Source: Hydrogenoanaerobacterium sp032017025
Lineage (GTDB): Bacteria > Bacillota > Clostridia > Oscillospirales > Ruminococcaceae
DNA length: 64,000 nucleotides
Assembly (NCBI RefSeq): GCF_032017025.1
Contig: NZ_DALZQO010000012.1
Coordinates: 21,406-85,405, forward strand
Direction: 5' to 3'
Positions within the stretch are counted from its first letter, which is position 1; each line of letters begins with the position of its first letter. Shown here one piece after another: positions 52,661 to 62,217 of the stretch. A program made the translations under genes and the position numbers. The notes below the pieces were generated by a model. That model made no database searches. It saw only the letters and a list, made by a program, of their open reading frames with translations, and was not told the DNA's origin.

Positions 52661-54319
52661 GTGAGTCGATACAAATCAATTAATTATGATAAAGCCAATG
52701 GTGTAGTTTATACCCCAGCAGTAATGGCTGAATATCTGGCAGATGAGATGATGTTAGCAGATTCCCAAACAAATCTTAAATCAATAAGAATTTTAGATCC
52801 TGCTATAGGAGATGGAGTACTTGCAGTAGCATTGCTTGATCGTCTAAAAGAAATAGATTGTTCGATAAGCCTAATAGGATTTGAAACAGATAATAATGTT
52901 GCATTGAAAACAAGGGAAAACTTAACAATGTTATATCCGAATGTCAATGTCCAAATACATTGCAAAAATTTTATTGAATATACAATTAACAATCCTACAT
53001 TACAAGAATGCTCTAATATTAATTATGTAATTGCAAACCCACCATATATTCGAACACAAATACTGGGAGCTGATAAGGCACAAGAGCTGTCTGCAAAATT
53101 AGGATTGAATGGAAGAGTTGATATATACTATGCTTTTATGATGTTAGCTGAAAAAATGTTAGCATCTAATGGAATAGCGGGATTTATAACATCAAACAAA
53201 TTTATGTCAGTCAAGTCTGGATCACAATTACGTAGCTATCTAATTGAAAATACTACATTGAGAAAAATTGTAGATTTTGGTGATACACATCTTTTTGATG
53301 CTGCCGTTCTACCATGCATCATTGTTTTTAAAAAAGCAACTACTAAAATGCAAGAGCCAACTTTCACAGCTATATATGAATGTGATTTCGATGCATGTGC
53401 AATTGAAGCGGAAAATGTTTTCAAGGTAACAGATAATGCAGGAGTTTATAAGTTGCCTAATGGTAATTGTTATAGAGTAAAAACAGGTAGGCTTTCTAAC
53501 ATAAATAATTCATCAGATATATGGACAATAGCTACTGATGATATAGACCTATGGTTGCAAATGGTTTCTCAAAAAACATGGAAGACATTTTCTGAGATAG
53601 GAAAAATTCGAGTAGGCATAAAAACCACAGCCGATAATGTTTTTATAGGGAATGATTGGGTCGAACGAACAGGTAACCAAGTTCCCGAGCTACTGCATCC
53701 ACTTATAACTCATAGAAATGCGGGACAAATTATTGCTTCAAATAATGATCATTGGGAAGTTCTATATACTCACCAAATAGTGGACGGTAAAAAATGTGCT
53801 TATGACATGACTCTTTACCCTAAAAGTCTTGATTACCTTAAAAAGCATAAAAAACAGTTAGCCTCTCGAAAATACATTCAAGAGGCCAAAAGAAATTGGT
53901 ATGAAATATGGGTGCCACAAAATCCTGAAATATGGCAAGATATGAAAATTGTATTTCGGGATATAGCAGCACACCCTACATTTTGGTTAGACCAATCTGG
54001 TGCTATAGTAAATGGTGACTGCTATTGGATTGATATTTTTCAAGGTGTTGAAATGGATATAGTTGCTCTTGCATTAGCAGTAGCAAATAGTAAGTTTATT
54101 GAAGATTTCTATGATATAAAATTTAATAATAAACTATACTCTGGAAAAAGAAGATACATGACGCAATATGTTAGTCAGTTTCCAATTCCAAATCCTAAAA
54201 CAGATGAAGCACAAAGAGCAATAAGTATAGTGAAAAAAATACTTAATGATAATAAGATGGATCAAACACAAAAAGAAAATTTAGATGATTTGGTTAAAAA
54301 AATGTTTACAGTTAGCTAA
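52661..54319 (+). CDS. Type II DNA adenine-N6 methyltransferase
   Basis: 552 residues. N-terminal SAM-binding motif ILDPAIGDGVLAVALLDRL (Asp46-Pro47) and catalytic NPPY at 126-129 define an amino-methyltransferase with the gamma-type order (SAM motif first). The C-terminal part is the recognition region. The GTG at 52661 behind GAGGTGAATAT is chosen; the frame is open to 52628. Convergent with a restriction enzyme gene, stop codons overlapping. Much more A+T rich than the chromosome part, a sign of recent transfer. Recognition sequence unknown. Confidence 0.9.
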   Translation: MSRYKSINYDKANGVVYTPAVMAEYLADEMMLADSQTNLKSIRILDPAIGDGVLAVALLDRLKEIDCSISLIGFETDNNVALKTRENLTMLYPNVNVQIHCKNFIEYTINNPTLQECSNINYVIANPPYIRTQILGADKAQELSAKLGLNGRVDIYYAFMMLAEKMLASNGIAGFITSNKFMSVKSGSQLRSYLIENTTLRKIVDFGDTHLFDAAVLPCIIVFKKATTKMQEPTFTAIYECDFDACAIEAENVFKVTDNAGVYKLPNGNCYRVKTGRLSNINNSSDIWTIATDDIDLWLQMVSQKTWKTFSEIGKIRVGIKTTADNVFIGNDWVERTGNQVPELLHPLITHRNAGQIIASNNDHWEVLYTHQIVDGKKCAYDMTLYPKSLDYLKKHKKQLASRKYIQEAKRNWYEIWVPQNPEIWQDMKIVFRDIAAHPTFWLDQSGAIVNGDCYWIDIFQGVEMDIVALALAVANSKFIEDFYDIKFNNKLYSGKRRYMTQYVSQFPIPNPKTDEAQRAISIVKKILNDNKMDQTQKENLDDLVKKMFTVS

Positions 54320-55335
54320 TCAAAAAAATTAGTAGGCAAAGGAAGTTGTATCTTTGCATTTTGAATATTACCACCAAACATCGGGAAATATTTGCAAAAA
54401 TCTTCACCATTTACAACATAAAGATGGTTTAAGATTACAAAGTTATCCTCAACTTTCGCATCTACAATGACATATCTAATGTCAGAACTATAAAATAAAT
54501 TCCCATTTATTTGTAATATGGGGTTCGTTTCTTCTGGAGAATGTAACCCTAAATCAATAGTTGGAGAGGTTTGCAGTTTAATTTCAACTAATTGATTTAA
54601 AATGTCTGGGTATGTTCCATCATCTGCATAGTGATTAAAACCGAGATGCTGACAGATTAAACGGTGAAGTTCAGCACCTCGATTTCTTTCTTGTATGGCA
54701 TCAATTCTATTGATGCGTTTGCCTATTAATGGTAACAGTCTGCAATAGATTTGCGAAATTGGCAACATTGACCTTCTATTTGGCATACTATTGGGTGCAT
54801 CAAATATTGTTTCAGATACAGTGCTATTACATAATAAAGATACATTTTGAGTGTCTCTGTTGGAAAATAATCTGCTTTCACCAAAATTGCGCATTGTTGC
54901 TTGAAACTTTGTTGTAAGAGTTCCAGTATTGTCAAAAAAAGCAAGCTGATCTCCAGTCAATACTCTTACACGGCGCATAACATCATTGTTGTCAATTTCA
55001 ATTATTACATAGCGTCGAGTAGGATCTATTTCCTCATTCCAAATTTGCAAGTTCATGGACTTTTGGGTATAAACATCAAAATTTTGGGATGGAAACCTTG
55101 GCTGTGTCTTTTTAAATGATTTTGGAATAGGGTATCCTAAAGCCTCACATATAGAAGATTTCACTACTTTTGAACGTGTTCGTAGTGCTAAGCCATTTAA
55201 GCTTATACCACACAAAGCTTTGTTTAAAATATTTTCAAGTTCAATAGTAGGGATAAACAAATCTTTATTTTCTGGTGAAACTAATTCATAAATACTTATT
55301 CCGCTTTTACGTATGTTATTAATATAATTTGGCAT
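54316..55335 (-). CDS. Type II restriction endonuclease, PD-(D/E)xK type
   Basis: 339 residues. A nuclease motif is visible as YPDILNQLVEIKL with Asp244, Glu251 and Lys253 at standard spacing. The adjoining methyltransferase makes the assignment likely even though the family is not recognised by name. It would cut unmodified DNA at the methylase site. ATG at 55335 behind GGAGGTTAATT; the frame to 55365 is chance. Its stop overlaps the methylase stop by three bases tail to tail, so there is no terminator between them and antisense read-through is likely. Confidence 0.78.
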   Translation of the reverse strand: MPNYINNIRKSGISIYELVSPENKDLFIPTIELENILNKALCGISLNGLALRTRSKVVKSSICEALGYPIPKSFKKTQPRFPSQNFDVYTQKSMNLQIWNEEIDPTRRYVIIEIDNNDVMRRVRVLTGDQLAFFDNTGTLTTKFQATMRNFGESRLFSNRDTQNVSLLCNSTVSETIFDAPNSMPNRRSMLPISQIYCRLLPLIGKRINRIDAIQERNRGAELHRLICQHLGFNHYADDGTYPDILNQLVEIKLQTSPTIDLGLHSPEETNPILQINGNLFYSSDIRYVIVDAKVEDNFVILNHLYVVNGEDFCKYFPMFGGNIQNAKIQLPLPTNFFD

Positions 55336-55435
55336 AATTAACCTCCTTTTTAAATATTCTATCACATCAGTATCTTTTTGTATAGCTATTCATCCCCTCT
55401 TGTGGTATTGTGTTGTGCTTGAGGAGGAGATGAAA

Positions 55436-55738
55436 ATGCAGAAAGAAAAAATACTAAGCGAACTGTACCAAGGCAACCTAAATCCAGTTGCAAAATCAGT
55501 TGTCCAAGGTAGTGACTATCAAAAAGCAATGCAAAAGATTAGTGCCCTTGAAGAAAAGCTAATGGAACAACTTAACGATGAACAGCGTAAGCTACTGCAA
55601 GAATATATTTCTGAGCAGATGAAACTCAACACCATCAGTGGTGAGGAACGCTTTACTGATGGCTTCCGAATGGGAGCGAAAATGATACTCGAAATATTGG
55701 AAAAAGATGGCGAACAGTTTAAACCGATTATAGGTTAG
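55436..55738 (+). CDS. DUF6809-like small protein, copy 1
   Basis: 100 residues, helical: begins QKEKILSELYQGNLNP and ends FTDGFRMGAKMILEILEK. Similar to the second copy at 63522-63764, including the upstream bases (CTTGTGGTA-TGTGTTGT). The middle contains a longer coiled-coil insertion than copy 2. ATG at 55436 is eight bases after GGAGG. Function unknown; such proteins are usual in Clostridial mobile elements. Confidence 0.72.
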   Translation: MQKEKILSELYQGNLNPVAKSVVQGSDYQKAMQKISALEEKLMEQLNDEQRKLLQEYISEQMKLNTISGEERFTDGFRMGAKMILEILEKDGEQFKPIIG

Positions 55739-56046
55739 CTGTGCGCTATTTTTTTAACTTAACGCAATTATAGATTTATAAATAATCTGCAACAATTTAA
55801 CAGATGAATTTTAGTAACATTACGATAAATTAGAATTTATGTTATGCATCAACATTGCAATATTAGCGTTAAAATACTACCATTATGATATGTTCTAAAC
55901 CAATATACATTTCTATTGTCATATGTTGTTCTACACTTTTATACGTTATTATATGTTATTGTACGTTATTATACAGTTGGCGTTTTATATTTTATTTTTA
56001 CAATTTATAGTTTGATATAAAATTATGAATAATTCGTTTTTGATTG
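55739..56046. repeat. AT-rich region with 10-bp phased repeats
   Basis: No gene. At 55921-55980 the sequence is built from ten-base units: ATATGTTGTT, CTACACTTTT, ATACGTTATT, ATATGTTATT, GTACGTTATT, ATACAGTTGG. The central three differ at only one or two positions. One unit per helical turn puts all sites on one DNA face, as for iterons or cooperative regulator sites. They end 66 bases before a strong promoter. Confidence 0.6.
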
Positions 56047-56075
56047 TTGACATTGCAACAAAATGGATATATAAT
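56047..56075 (+). promoter_or_regulatory. Near-consensus promoter of the small-protein cassette
   Basis: TTGACA (56047-56052), 17-base spacer, TATAAT (56070-56075), 31 bases before the ATG. The best promoter in the window. Confidence 0.88.
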
Positions 56076-56106
56076 ATAGTTGTAATAATAGATAGAGGTG
56101 TTCGCT

Positions 56107-56484
56107 ATGAGTGACTACAATTTTAATTTTGAATATGTTAATGCAGGTGCTCCGATTGTTACTTTATCGGCTTTAGGGATCGCTTTCAATCAGCTTTCTC
56201 GTTCGTTGTTGGGATATCCTGAGTTAATTAATATTGGCTTTGATGAAGAAAAACTAACAATAGGAATTAAACCACATAATCCACAATCAAAAATAAAATC
56301 TTACGAATTTGAAAAAAAAGAAAAAAATGGTTGGGTGAGAATTGGATGTAGGGATTTTTCAAGGCATTTATCTAAAATTTCTAACATTGATTTTATTAGT
56401 AAGGCTCAACAATTTATTGCTTCTTATGATGATGAACAAAAGATGCTCATTGTCATAGTAGACAATGAGCATCTAAAAAAATAA
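56107..56484 (+). CDS. Small soluble protein of unknown function
   Basis: 125 residues. It begins SDYNFNFEYVNAGAPIVTLS, continues with SRSLLGYPELINIGFDEEKL and IGIKPHNP, and has a basic-acidic second half. The alternating pattern suggests a small mixed alpha/beta domain; I do not recognise a named family. ATG behind AGAGGTGTTCGCT and under its own strong promoter. A perfect 14-bp inverted repeat overlaps the last 14 codons and the stop. Confidence 0.6.
   Translation: MSDYNFNFEYVNAGAPIVTLSALGIAFNQLSRSLLGYPELINIGFDEEKLTIGIKPHNPQSKIKSYEFEKKEKNGWVRIGCRDFSRHLSKISNIDFISKAQQFIASYDDEQKMLIVIVDNEHLKK
56441..56474 (-). terminator. Perfect 14-bp hairpin inside the 3' end of the preceding gene
   Basis: AGATGCTCATTGTC-ATAGTA-GACAATGAGCATCT. 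On the minus strand it is followed by TTTTGTTC, on the plus strand by AAAAAAA, so it looks like a minus-strand terminator although it codes for the end of the plus-strand gene. Confidence 0.55.
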
Positions 56485-56504
56485 ATATATTTAGGATAAA
56501 AAAA

Positions 56505-56598
56505 CGATGATAGTACCACCTATCATCGCCTCTATTCTTTGACAAAGCAAAATACATATACTATTTTACTATTGTTTAGACATCAATAGCATATCATA
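56505..56598 (-). ncRNA. Candidate minus-strand small RNA
   Basis: On the minus strand TTGCAA, 17 bases, TATGCT stands just before a stretch with hairpin CTATTG...CAATAG, and the stretch ends in CGATGATAG-GTGGTA-CTATCATCG followed by seven T. The terminator has no gene to serve on that strand. The transcript would be about 70-95 bases. Confidence 0.35.
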
Positions 56599-56709
56599 AT
56601 TGTGTTTATTTTGCAATAAGAATTTGTCATCGTGAAAGGAATAGGTGTAGTATAGAGGCTGTTTATATTTATCCTTTAAGTATAAATATTACGAAAGGAA
56701 AATAAAAAA

Positions 56710-56883
56710 ATGGCAAAGAAAACAGTAAAAACGGGTGAAACTGTAGAAATATCTGGTCAGTATAAACCTAAAGGGCTGAAAACTGAAGTAACGTTTGTTG
56801 CTGGTAACAAAGTTCCACCAACAATAAATGGCGCAAGTTCTTTCACATTGATTGACAAAACAAAACATAAAGGAGATAAATAA
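56710..56883 (+). CDS. YjzC-like small protein
   Basis: 57 residues, too short for many gene finders. It reads KTGETVEISGQYKPKG, then FVAGNKVPPT and ends LIDKTKHK, the pattern 'SGxY...G..PPT...L.D.TKHK' of small YjzC-type proteins known from Bacilli, function unknown. ATG behind CGAAAGGAAAATAAAAAA. Two bases before the next gene's ATG. Confidence 0.65.
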   Translation: MAKKTVKTGETVEISGQYKPKGLKTEVTFVAGNKVPPTINGASSFTLIDKTKHKGDK

Positions 56884-56885
56884 CT

Positions 56886-57164
56886 ATGATGTATGCAACA
56901 AAAATTCACATGAGCAGCGGATATCAAAACTCGAATAATTGTGTTGATATTGATACAATTTATTTAGAAGGTAATGATACAGATCAATTTTATAAGAAAG
57001 CTAATTTATATGATCACTTGAAAAAATATCCGAATTCGATAAAAGTTAAAAGAGGAACAGAACCATATCTTGTACCTGCATTAAGTTCAAGAAATGAAAA
57101 GTATGTACGCTCAGAACCAAATGATACTGAGTACGATAATTTATTGAAACTTCCAAGAGTATAA
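56886..57164 (+). CDS. DUF3892 small protein
   Basis: 92 residues. YATKIHMSSGYQN at the beginning and the ending KYVRSEPNDTEYDNLLKLPRV match DUF3892 (the 'YxRTxxDxxxxDNLLxLP' end). The function is unknown. GGAG lies ten bases before ATG. Co-transcribed with the YjzC-like gene, and probably the last gene of the cassette, because a hairpin with T-run follows. Confidence 0.7.
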   Translation: MMYATKIHMSSGYQNSNNCVDIDTIYLEGNDTDQFYKKANLYDHLKKYPNSIKVKRGTEPYLVPALSSRNEKYVRSEPNDTEYDNLLKLPRV

Positions 57165-57178
57165 TTAACTAATTACTT

Positions 57179-57217
57179 AAAGCATCGGCTTATCTAAATG
57201 ATAGGTCGGTGCTTTTT
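57179..57217 (+). terminator. Hairpin after the small-protein cassette
   Basis: AAAGCATCGGCTTATC-TAAAT-GATAGGTCGGTGC with TTTTT. Confidence 0.8.
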
Positions 57218-57322
57218 GCATATATAAACTCAAATACAGCCGACAGGAATATCTCCGTCGATGAGTTATTCAAAGCAAATCACACAAACGGCTACAAAGC
57301 CGAGAAAAAGGAGGATGAAAAT

Positions 57323-58306
57323 TTGAGTAAGGAACAACTCAAGCTAATTAAAATGAGCAATGTGGAAATAGAAGATATCAAATGGGTTTGGTATCCTTAC
57401 ATTCCGTATGGCAAAATCACCGTGGTGCAAGGTGACCCCGGTGAGGGCAAGACCACATTCATACTTGCTCTTGTTGCACTCTTAACCAAAGGCGAACCGC
57501 TCCCCGAAGAAGAACAAGGCTCAGAACCAATCAATGTCATCTACCAAACAGCTGAGGACGGTCTTGGAGATACCATCAAGCCTCGCCTTTTATCTGTGGG
57601 TGCTGACTGTGAAAGAGTAATGGTGATTGATGAAAATGAAATAGGTTTAACTTTATCTGATAAACGATTGGAACAGGCAATCAACCAAACAAACGCTAAG
57701 GTCATTGTACTGGATCCTATCCAAGCCTACCTTGGAGAAAATGTGGATATGCACCGTGCCAATGAAATCAGACCCATTATGAAAAGACTTGCTCTCCTCG
57801 CAGAACGCACAGGTTGTGCAGTTATTCTTGTTGGTCACATGAACAAAATGGGTGGTGCAAAATCTGCCTACAGAGGTTTAGGCTCAATAGATATTCGTGC
57901 AGCAGTGAGAAGTGTTTTGGTTGTTGGCAGAGTAAAAGATGAGCCAACACTTAGAATAGTTGCTCACGATAAAAGCAACCTTGCTCCCGAGGGAAAGTCG
58001 ATTGCCTTTGAACTCAGTCCCGAAACAGGATTCAGTTGGAAAGGTTATTGCGAAACCACAGTTGATGAATTGCTCTGTGGCAACGGAACTGTAAAAAGCA
58101 AAACAACTATTATGGAAGATGAATTGAAAATCCTTTTGCAAGAGCCTGTGTCGGCAGAAGAAGTTAAGAATCGAGCAAGTGACATGGATATATCACTTAG
58201 AACACTGATGACAGCTAAAAGAAATCTTGGTGTGCTTTCTGAAAAGGTTGGTGACAAATGGTTTTGGAAGTTACCAAATCAAGAGTGCAAGGATGTAAGT
58301 CCTTAA
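57323..58306 (+). CDS. RepA-type AAA ATPase (hexameric replicative helicase-like)
   Basis: 327 residues. Walker A GDPGEGKT at 37-44, Walker B VIVLDPIQAYLG, then VILVGHMNKMGGAKSAYRGLG and IRAAVRSVLVVGR, as in RecA-like RepA helicases of plasmids and conjugative elements. A C-terminal winged-helix-like part ends the protein. TTG at 57323 lies eight bases after GGAGG. The frame stays open upstream to 57209; that extension (e.g. SVDELFKANHTNGYKAE) may be the relic end of a longer version. Probably for replication of the excised element. Confidence 0.82.
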   Translation: MSKEQLKLIKMSNVEIEDIKWVWYPYIPYGKITVVQGDPGEGKTTFILALVALLTKGEPLPEEEQGSEPINVIYQTAEDGLGDTIKPRLLSVGADCERVMVIDENEIGLTLSDKRLEQAINQTNAKVIVLDPIQAYLGENVDMHRANEIRPIMKRLALLAERTGCAVILVGHMNKMGGAKSAYRGLGSIDIRAAVRSVLVVGRVKDEPTLRIVAHDKSNLAPEGKSIAFELSPETGFSWKGYCETTVDELLCGNGTVKSKTTIMEDELKILLQEPVSAEEVKNRASDMDISLRTLMTAKRNLGVLSEKVGDKWFWKLPNQECKDVSP

Positions 58307-58316
58307 AGACTTTGCA

Positions 58317-61171
58317 TTGTTGCATTCTTCTTTTTCTGAAGTTAATCCCAAACGTTGCCCCCGTGTGCCAATTGTAACGGCAATAGGAGTAACTACCCCA
58401 CCCACTACAGACAAAGCCGTTGTGAGCGATTATTTGCCCCAAACAGCACCCACAGCCGACCTACCCAAGCACCCGACGGATGGAACGGTTGAGTATACCG
58501 GTGAGGGAGAGTTCAACGTGACCGGCGCAACCACAGGGGTGTATGTGGATCATAGCAACTCTGCCGTCACGGTTACCAATGCAATGGGCACTGCACAATA
58601 CGGTGTAAATGCCAGCATGGGCAAAATTACTGTAAACGGATATGTTGTTGGCACGACTGTCGGCGCACAAGCCGTAAACAGCGGTGAAGTTTCGATTAAG
58701 GGCGATGTTAGAGCACTAAATGTGGACGGTATAGGTGCTTGGGCAACTGGAAGCTCCTCTCAAATCACCATTGATGGTATGATTCATGCCGAAACCTATA
58801 TCAAGATTAGCTATGACATAAAAGGCAAAAACGATGGAACGCATGATGATGCTAAGCCAGGCTATTTGAAATACGGTAATGCCGGTGACGGAATCGTGTG
58901 GGTTCAAAATACAGTCTGTGCAATCGGCGAGGAGGGATATGCAACCTTGGGCGATGCTCTTGCTGATGTACCAATAGATGGAGAGGAACCAACAATAATT
59001 AGCCTATTAAAGAGCATTGACCATGACCAAAGTATTGTCCTGGACAATCAAAAAATAACCTTTGAGTTAAATGGCTTTATACTGAACATCTATAGCGAGG
59101 ACGAGGATCATCCCGCCTTGGAAGTAATAAACGGGGGCCGTGTTGTGCTTTCCGGTGTGGGTGAACTGAATGTAAAAGGAAAGAATTGCGGGGTATATGC
59201 ATTCTCTGAAAACCTACCCCCTTCCGTCGTAACTGTTACAAGTGCTGAAGCCAAAGCGGCTGGTGGCTATGCAGCTTTTGCAGATGGCAAAGCCTCAATC
59301 ACTATTTTGGAAGATGTGTATTCAATTGATACTGGAAAAAATGGTTATGGTGCAATCGCCTATGATACGGCATACATTCATATAAAAGGCGAAGTGATTG
59401 CAAGCGGAACAGGTGTTGAGGCTGATGCCGCGACTATTTATGTAGAAAAAAGTATTTCAGCAGGTCAGTTGGGCGCAAAGGTATTAAATGATGGTACAAT
59501 CACTATTGATGGTGAAATTGTCGCTCCCAATTATATCATGGTTGATGACATACCTAAGACTAAAGTGGATGGGGTTCCCGATACTGAGCCGGGCTACTTA
59601 ATGTACAGTGGTAGTGACACTGACAGTGCCGTGCGAGTTAAGGCCACTACCTATGCTTTGACTGTAACCAATGGCGCAGGCAGCGGTAACTATGTTGAGG
59701 GTGCCATTGTAAACATTACCGCGGATGCGGTACCCGACGGTCAGCGTTTCAAGGAATGGACAGGGGCGGATGGGATTGAGTTTACCGAAGGCAGCAAGAC
59801 CACCCCCACGGTAAAGTTCAAGATGCCAGCAGAGGCGGTAACATTAACTGCTGCTTATGAAGATATTCCCGTAAGCATCACCGGTGTGACGGTCTCCCCT
59901 GATTCCACCAGCGTGCAGAAAGGCGCAACGCAGGGCTTCACCGCCACTGTCACCGGCACAGGTGCTTTTGATGATACCGTGGCATGGAGCGTAACAGGTG
60001 GCGTGGCTGGTACCTCTATCAACAGCTCCGGTATGCTCACCGTTGCAGAGGATGAAACAGCAGTAACCTTGACAGTCATAGCAACTGCCACTGGCGACAA
60101 CAGCAAAAAAGATACCGCCACCGTTACCGTTACAGATGCACCTGTAATCAAGTATGCCCTGACCGTGAATAACGGCTCCGGCACCGGTGAATATGCCGAG
60201 GGTGCGAATGTTGTCCTCACTGCAGCCACCCCAGCAGAGGATAAGTTGTTCGACAAGTGGGTCGTCACCTCCGGGGCATTGGATTTGGCTGATGCTACCG
60301 CCAACCCAATCATCATTACCATGCCGGCGGAAGCAATTATCATTGCGGCGACTTACAAGGATAAGCCGGCTGATCCTGATCCCACCTACACAGTCACTCT
60401 AAATGGTGGTGGCACGGGTGCAACAGGTGTGGGTAATTATACTGAAGGCACGACCGTCAACATCTATGCCGGAAGTCGCAGCAGCTACACCTTTACGGGC
60501 TGGACTTCCTCGGATGTGGCAATCACCAATGCCAGCAACAAAACCACCAGCTTCACCATGCCCGCGAAGAACATAACAGTGACCGCTAACTGGAGCTACA
60601 ACAGTGGTGGAGGTGGTAATGGCGGTGATGATAGCAACGGCGGTTCCTCCGACGGCAATGACGGCTCGGGTGTTGTTGTCACACCTCCTGCTCCATCTGC
60701 ACCCAACGCCCCCACACAAGGCAGCGTGAATATTCCCGGCACGGTGGATGCAAGCGGTAATGTCACAGCCAATATTACAAACCAAATCGTGTCCGATGCT
60801 ATTGACAGAGCACTGGCACTAGCAATGCAAAATAGCACCGAGCAAAACGGTATTATCCTCACGCTAAATATTAGCACAGGCGGCAATCCCATAAACAACC
60901 TTACGGTCAATCTGCCAAAGGAAGTGCAGGATGCCATCATAGCCAAGGGAGTATCGGGTCTTACCATCACGGTAGGAGGCTCCGACATTGCCATTGGCAT
61001 GGATTTAGCGGCATTAAGGGAAATGAATCGTCAGGCGGGAGGCAATATAAATCTAACTGCCACCCGCATGAATAACGCTACTCTTGCTGGCAACGCCAGA
61101 GCTGCTATCGGCATCCGTCCGGTGTTTGACCTTAAAGCAAACTACGGCAACGGCAGGACGGTACAAAACTT
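58317..61171 (+). CDS. Large surface protein, N-terminal part, up to the assembly gap
   Basis: About 950 residues before the gap. No signal peptide and no ribosome site at the first codon, so the 5' end is missing or has been replaced. Residues 40-440 are repetitive beta-helix-like sequence (VNGYVVGTTVGAQAVNSG and similar). Then come a B-repeat of the InlB/Flg_new kind (446-515), a Big_2-like domain (518-605), two more B-repeats (611-685, 690-760), a Gly/Ser/Asn linker and a Pro-rich stretch. The C-terminal part is in the next entry; both belong to one gene split by ten N. Likely an S-layer-associated adhesin. Confidence 0.8.
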
Positions 61172-61181
61172 NNNNNNNNNN
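61172..61181. other. Assembly gap (10 N) inside the surface protein gene
   Basis: As written, the frame changes across the gap. The sequence after it makes sense as SVTIPYTLGI, which needs a gap length divisible by three, so ten is a placeholder. Confidence 0.9.
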
Positions 61182-62217
61182 ATCGGTTACCATTCCCTAC
61201 ACCCTTGGTATAAATGAAAACGCCGGAAATATACAGGCGGTCTATGTAAATGCCAACGGTAAGGTGCAGTGGCTAATCAATTCTGTTTATGACAGTGCGA
61301 ATGGGGTACTGCGTTTTAGCACCAACCATTTCTCCACCTACGGCGTGGGCTACAAGCAGGATGTGCCAAGCTTCGCCGACATCGGCACCCACTGGGCCAA
61401 GGAGGATATTGCCTTTGTTGCAAACCGTGGGCTCTTAAGCGGCACCTCTAAAACCACCTTTAGTCCGAACACTGCTATGACAAGAGGAATGTTTGTCACC
61501 GCCCTTGGCAGGTTGGCAAATGCCGATGTAAGCGGCTATGAAAAGAGCAGCTTTACCGATGTAAAATCTGACGCCTATCATATGGGCTACGTTGAGTGGG
61601 CAAACAAAAACAACATCGTAAAGGGCATCGGCGATGGGAAATTTGCACCGGATCAAAGTATTACTCGTGAGCAAATGGCGGTTATACTGCAAAGCTATGC
61701 TAAAGCAATTGGGTTTACTTTGCCAAAGGTTCATGCGGAAAACACCTTTGCTGACAGCGCTAAAATCGGCGCTTACGCAAAAGATGCTGTAAAGCAGATG
61801 CAGATGGCTGGCATTATCAGCGGCAAAAACAGTAATCTCTTTGACCCGCAGGGTACAGCCACAAGAGCCGAGTCGTCTGCAGTGCTTCGCCGATTCGTTA
61901 AACTGGCTATTTCCAGTGACACGGCACAGGGCTGGACAATGAATGACTCCGGTAAGTGGATGTACTACGAAAACGGTAAGCCTGTTACAGGAAAGAAGAA
62001 CATCGCCGGCTCGACCTACACCTTCGACCAGTACGGCGTAACGGCGGATGTGCCAAAAAATCTACGATATACTACCTACACCGTACAAAAGGGCGATAGC
62101 TTCTGGCTGATTGCCCACAAGCTGGGCTGTACCATGAGTGAATTGGAGCGGCTTAACAACAAGAGCAGATTTGATTTAATACATCCGGGTGATGTCCTGA
62201 GGGTTCCGGAGGAATAA
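61182..62217 (+). CDS. Large surface protein, C-terminal part: SLH, wall-binding repeat, LysM
   Basis: About 344 residues after the gap. Three SLH modules (FADIGTHWAKEDIAFVANRG, FTDVKSDAYHMGYVEWAN, FADSAKIGAYAKDAVKQMQM) bind secondary wall polymer. A choline-binding-like repeat (GKWMYYENGKPVTGKK) and a C-terminal LysM (YTVQKGDSFWLIAHKLGC) follow. Three wall-binding modes in one protein is unusual. It ends before a strong terminator. Not an independent gene: it continues the entry before the gap. Confidence 0.85.

Noticed and set aside
55921..55980. CRISPR array
   Set aside because: The units are ten bases, adjoining, with no spacers; no cas genes in the window.
57209..57322. Upstream extension of the RepA-like ATPase as its true N-terminus
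   Set aside because: No ribosome site near 57209, and the frame begins inside a terminator hairpin, while the TTG at 57323 has GGAGG at the right distance.
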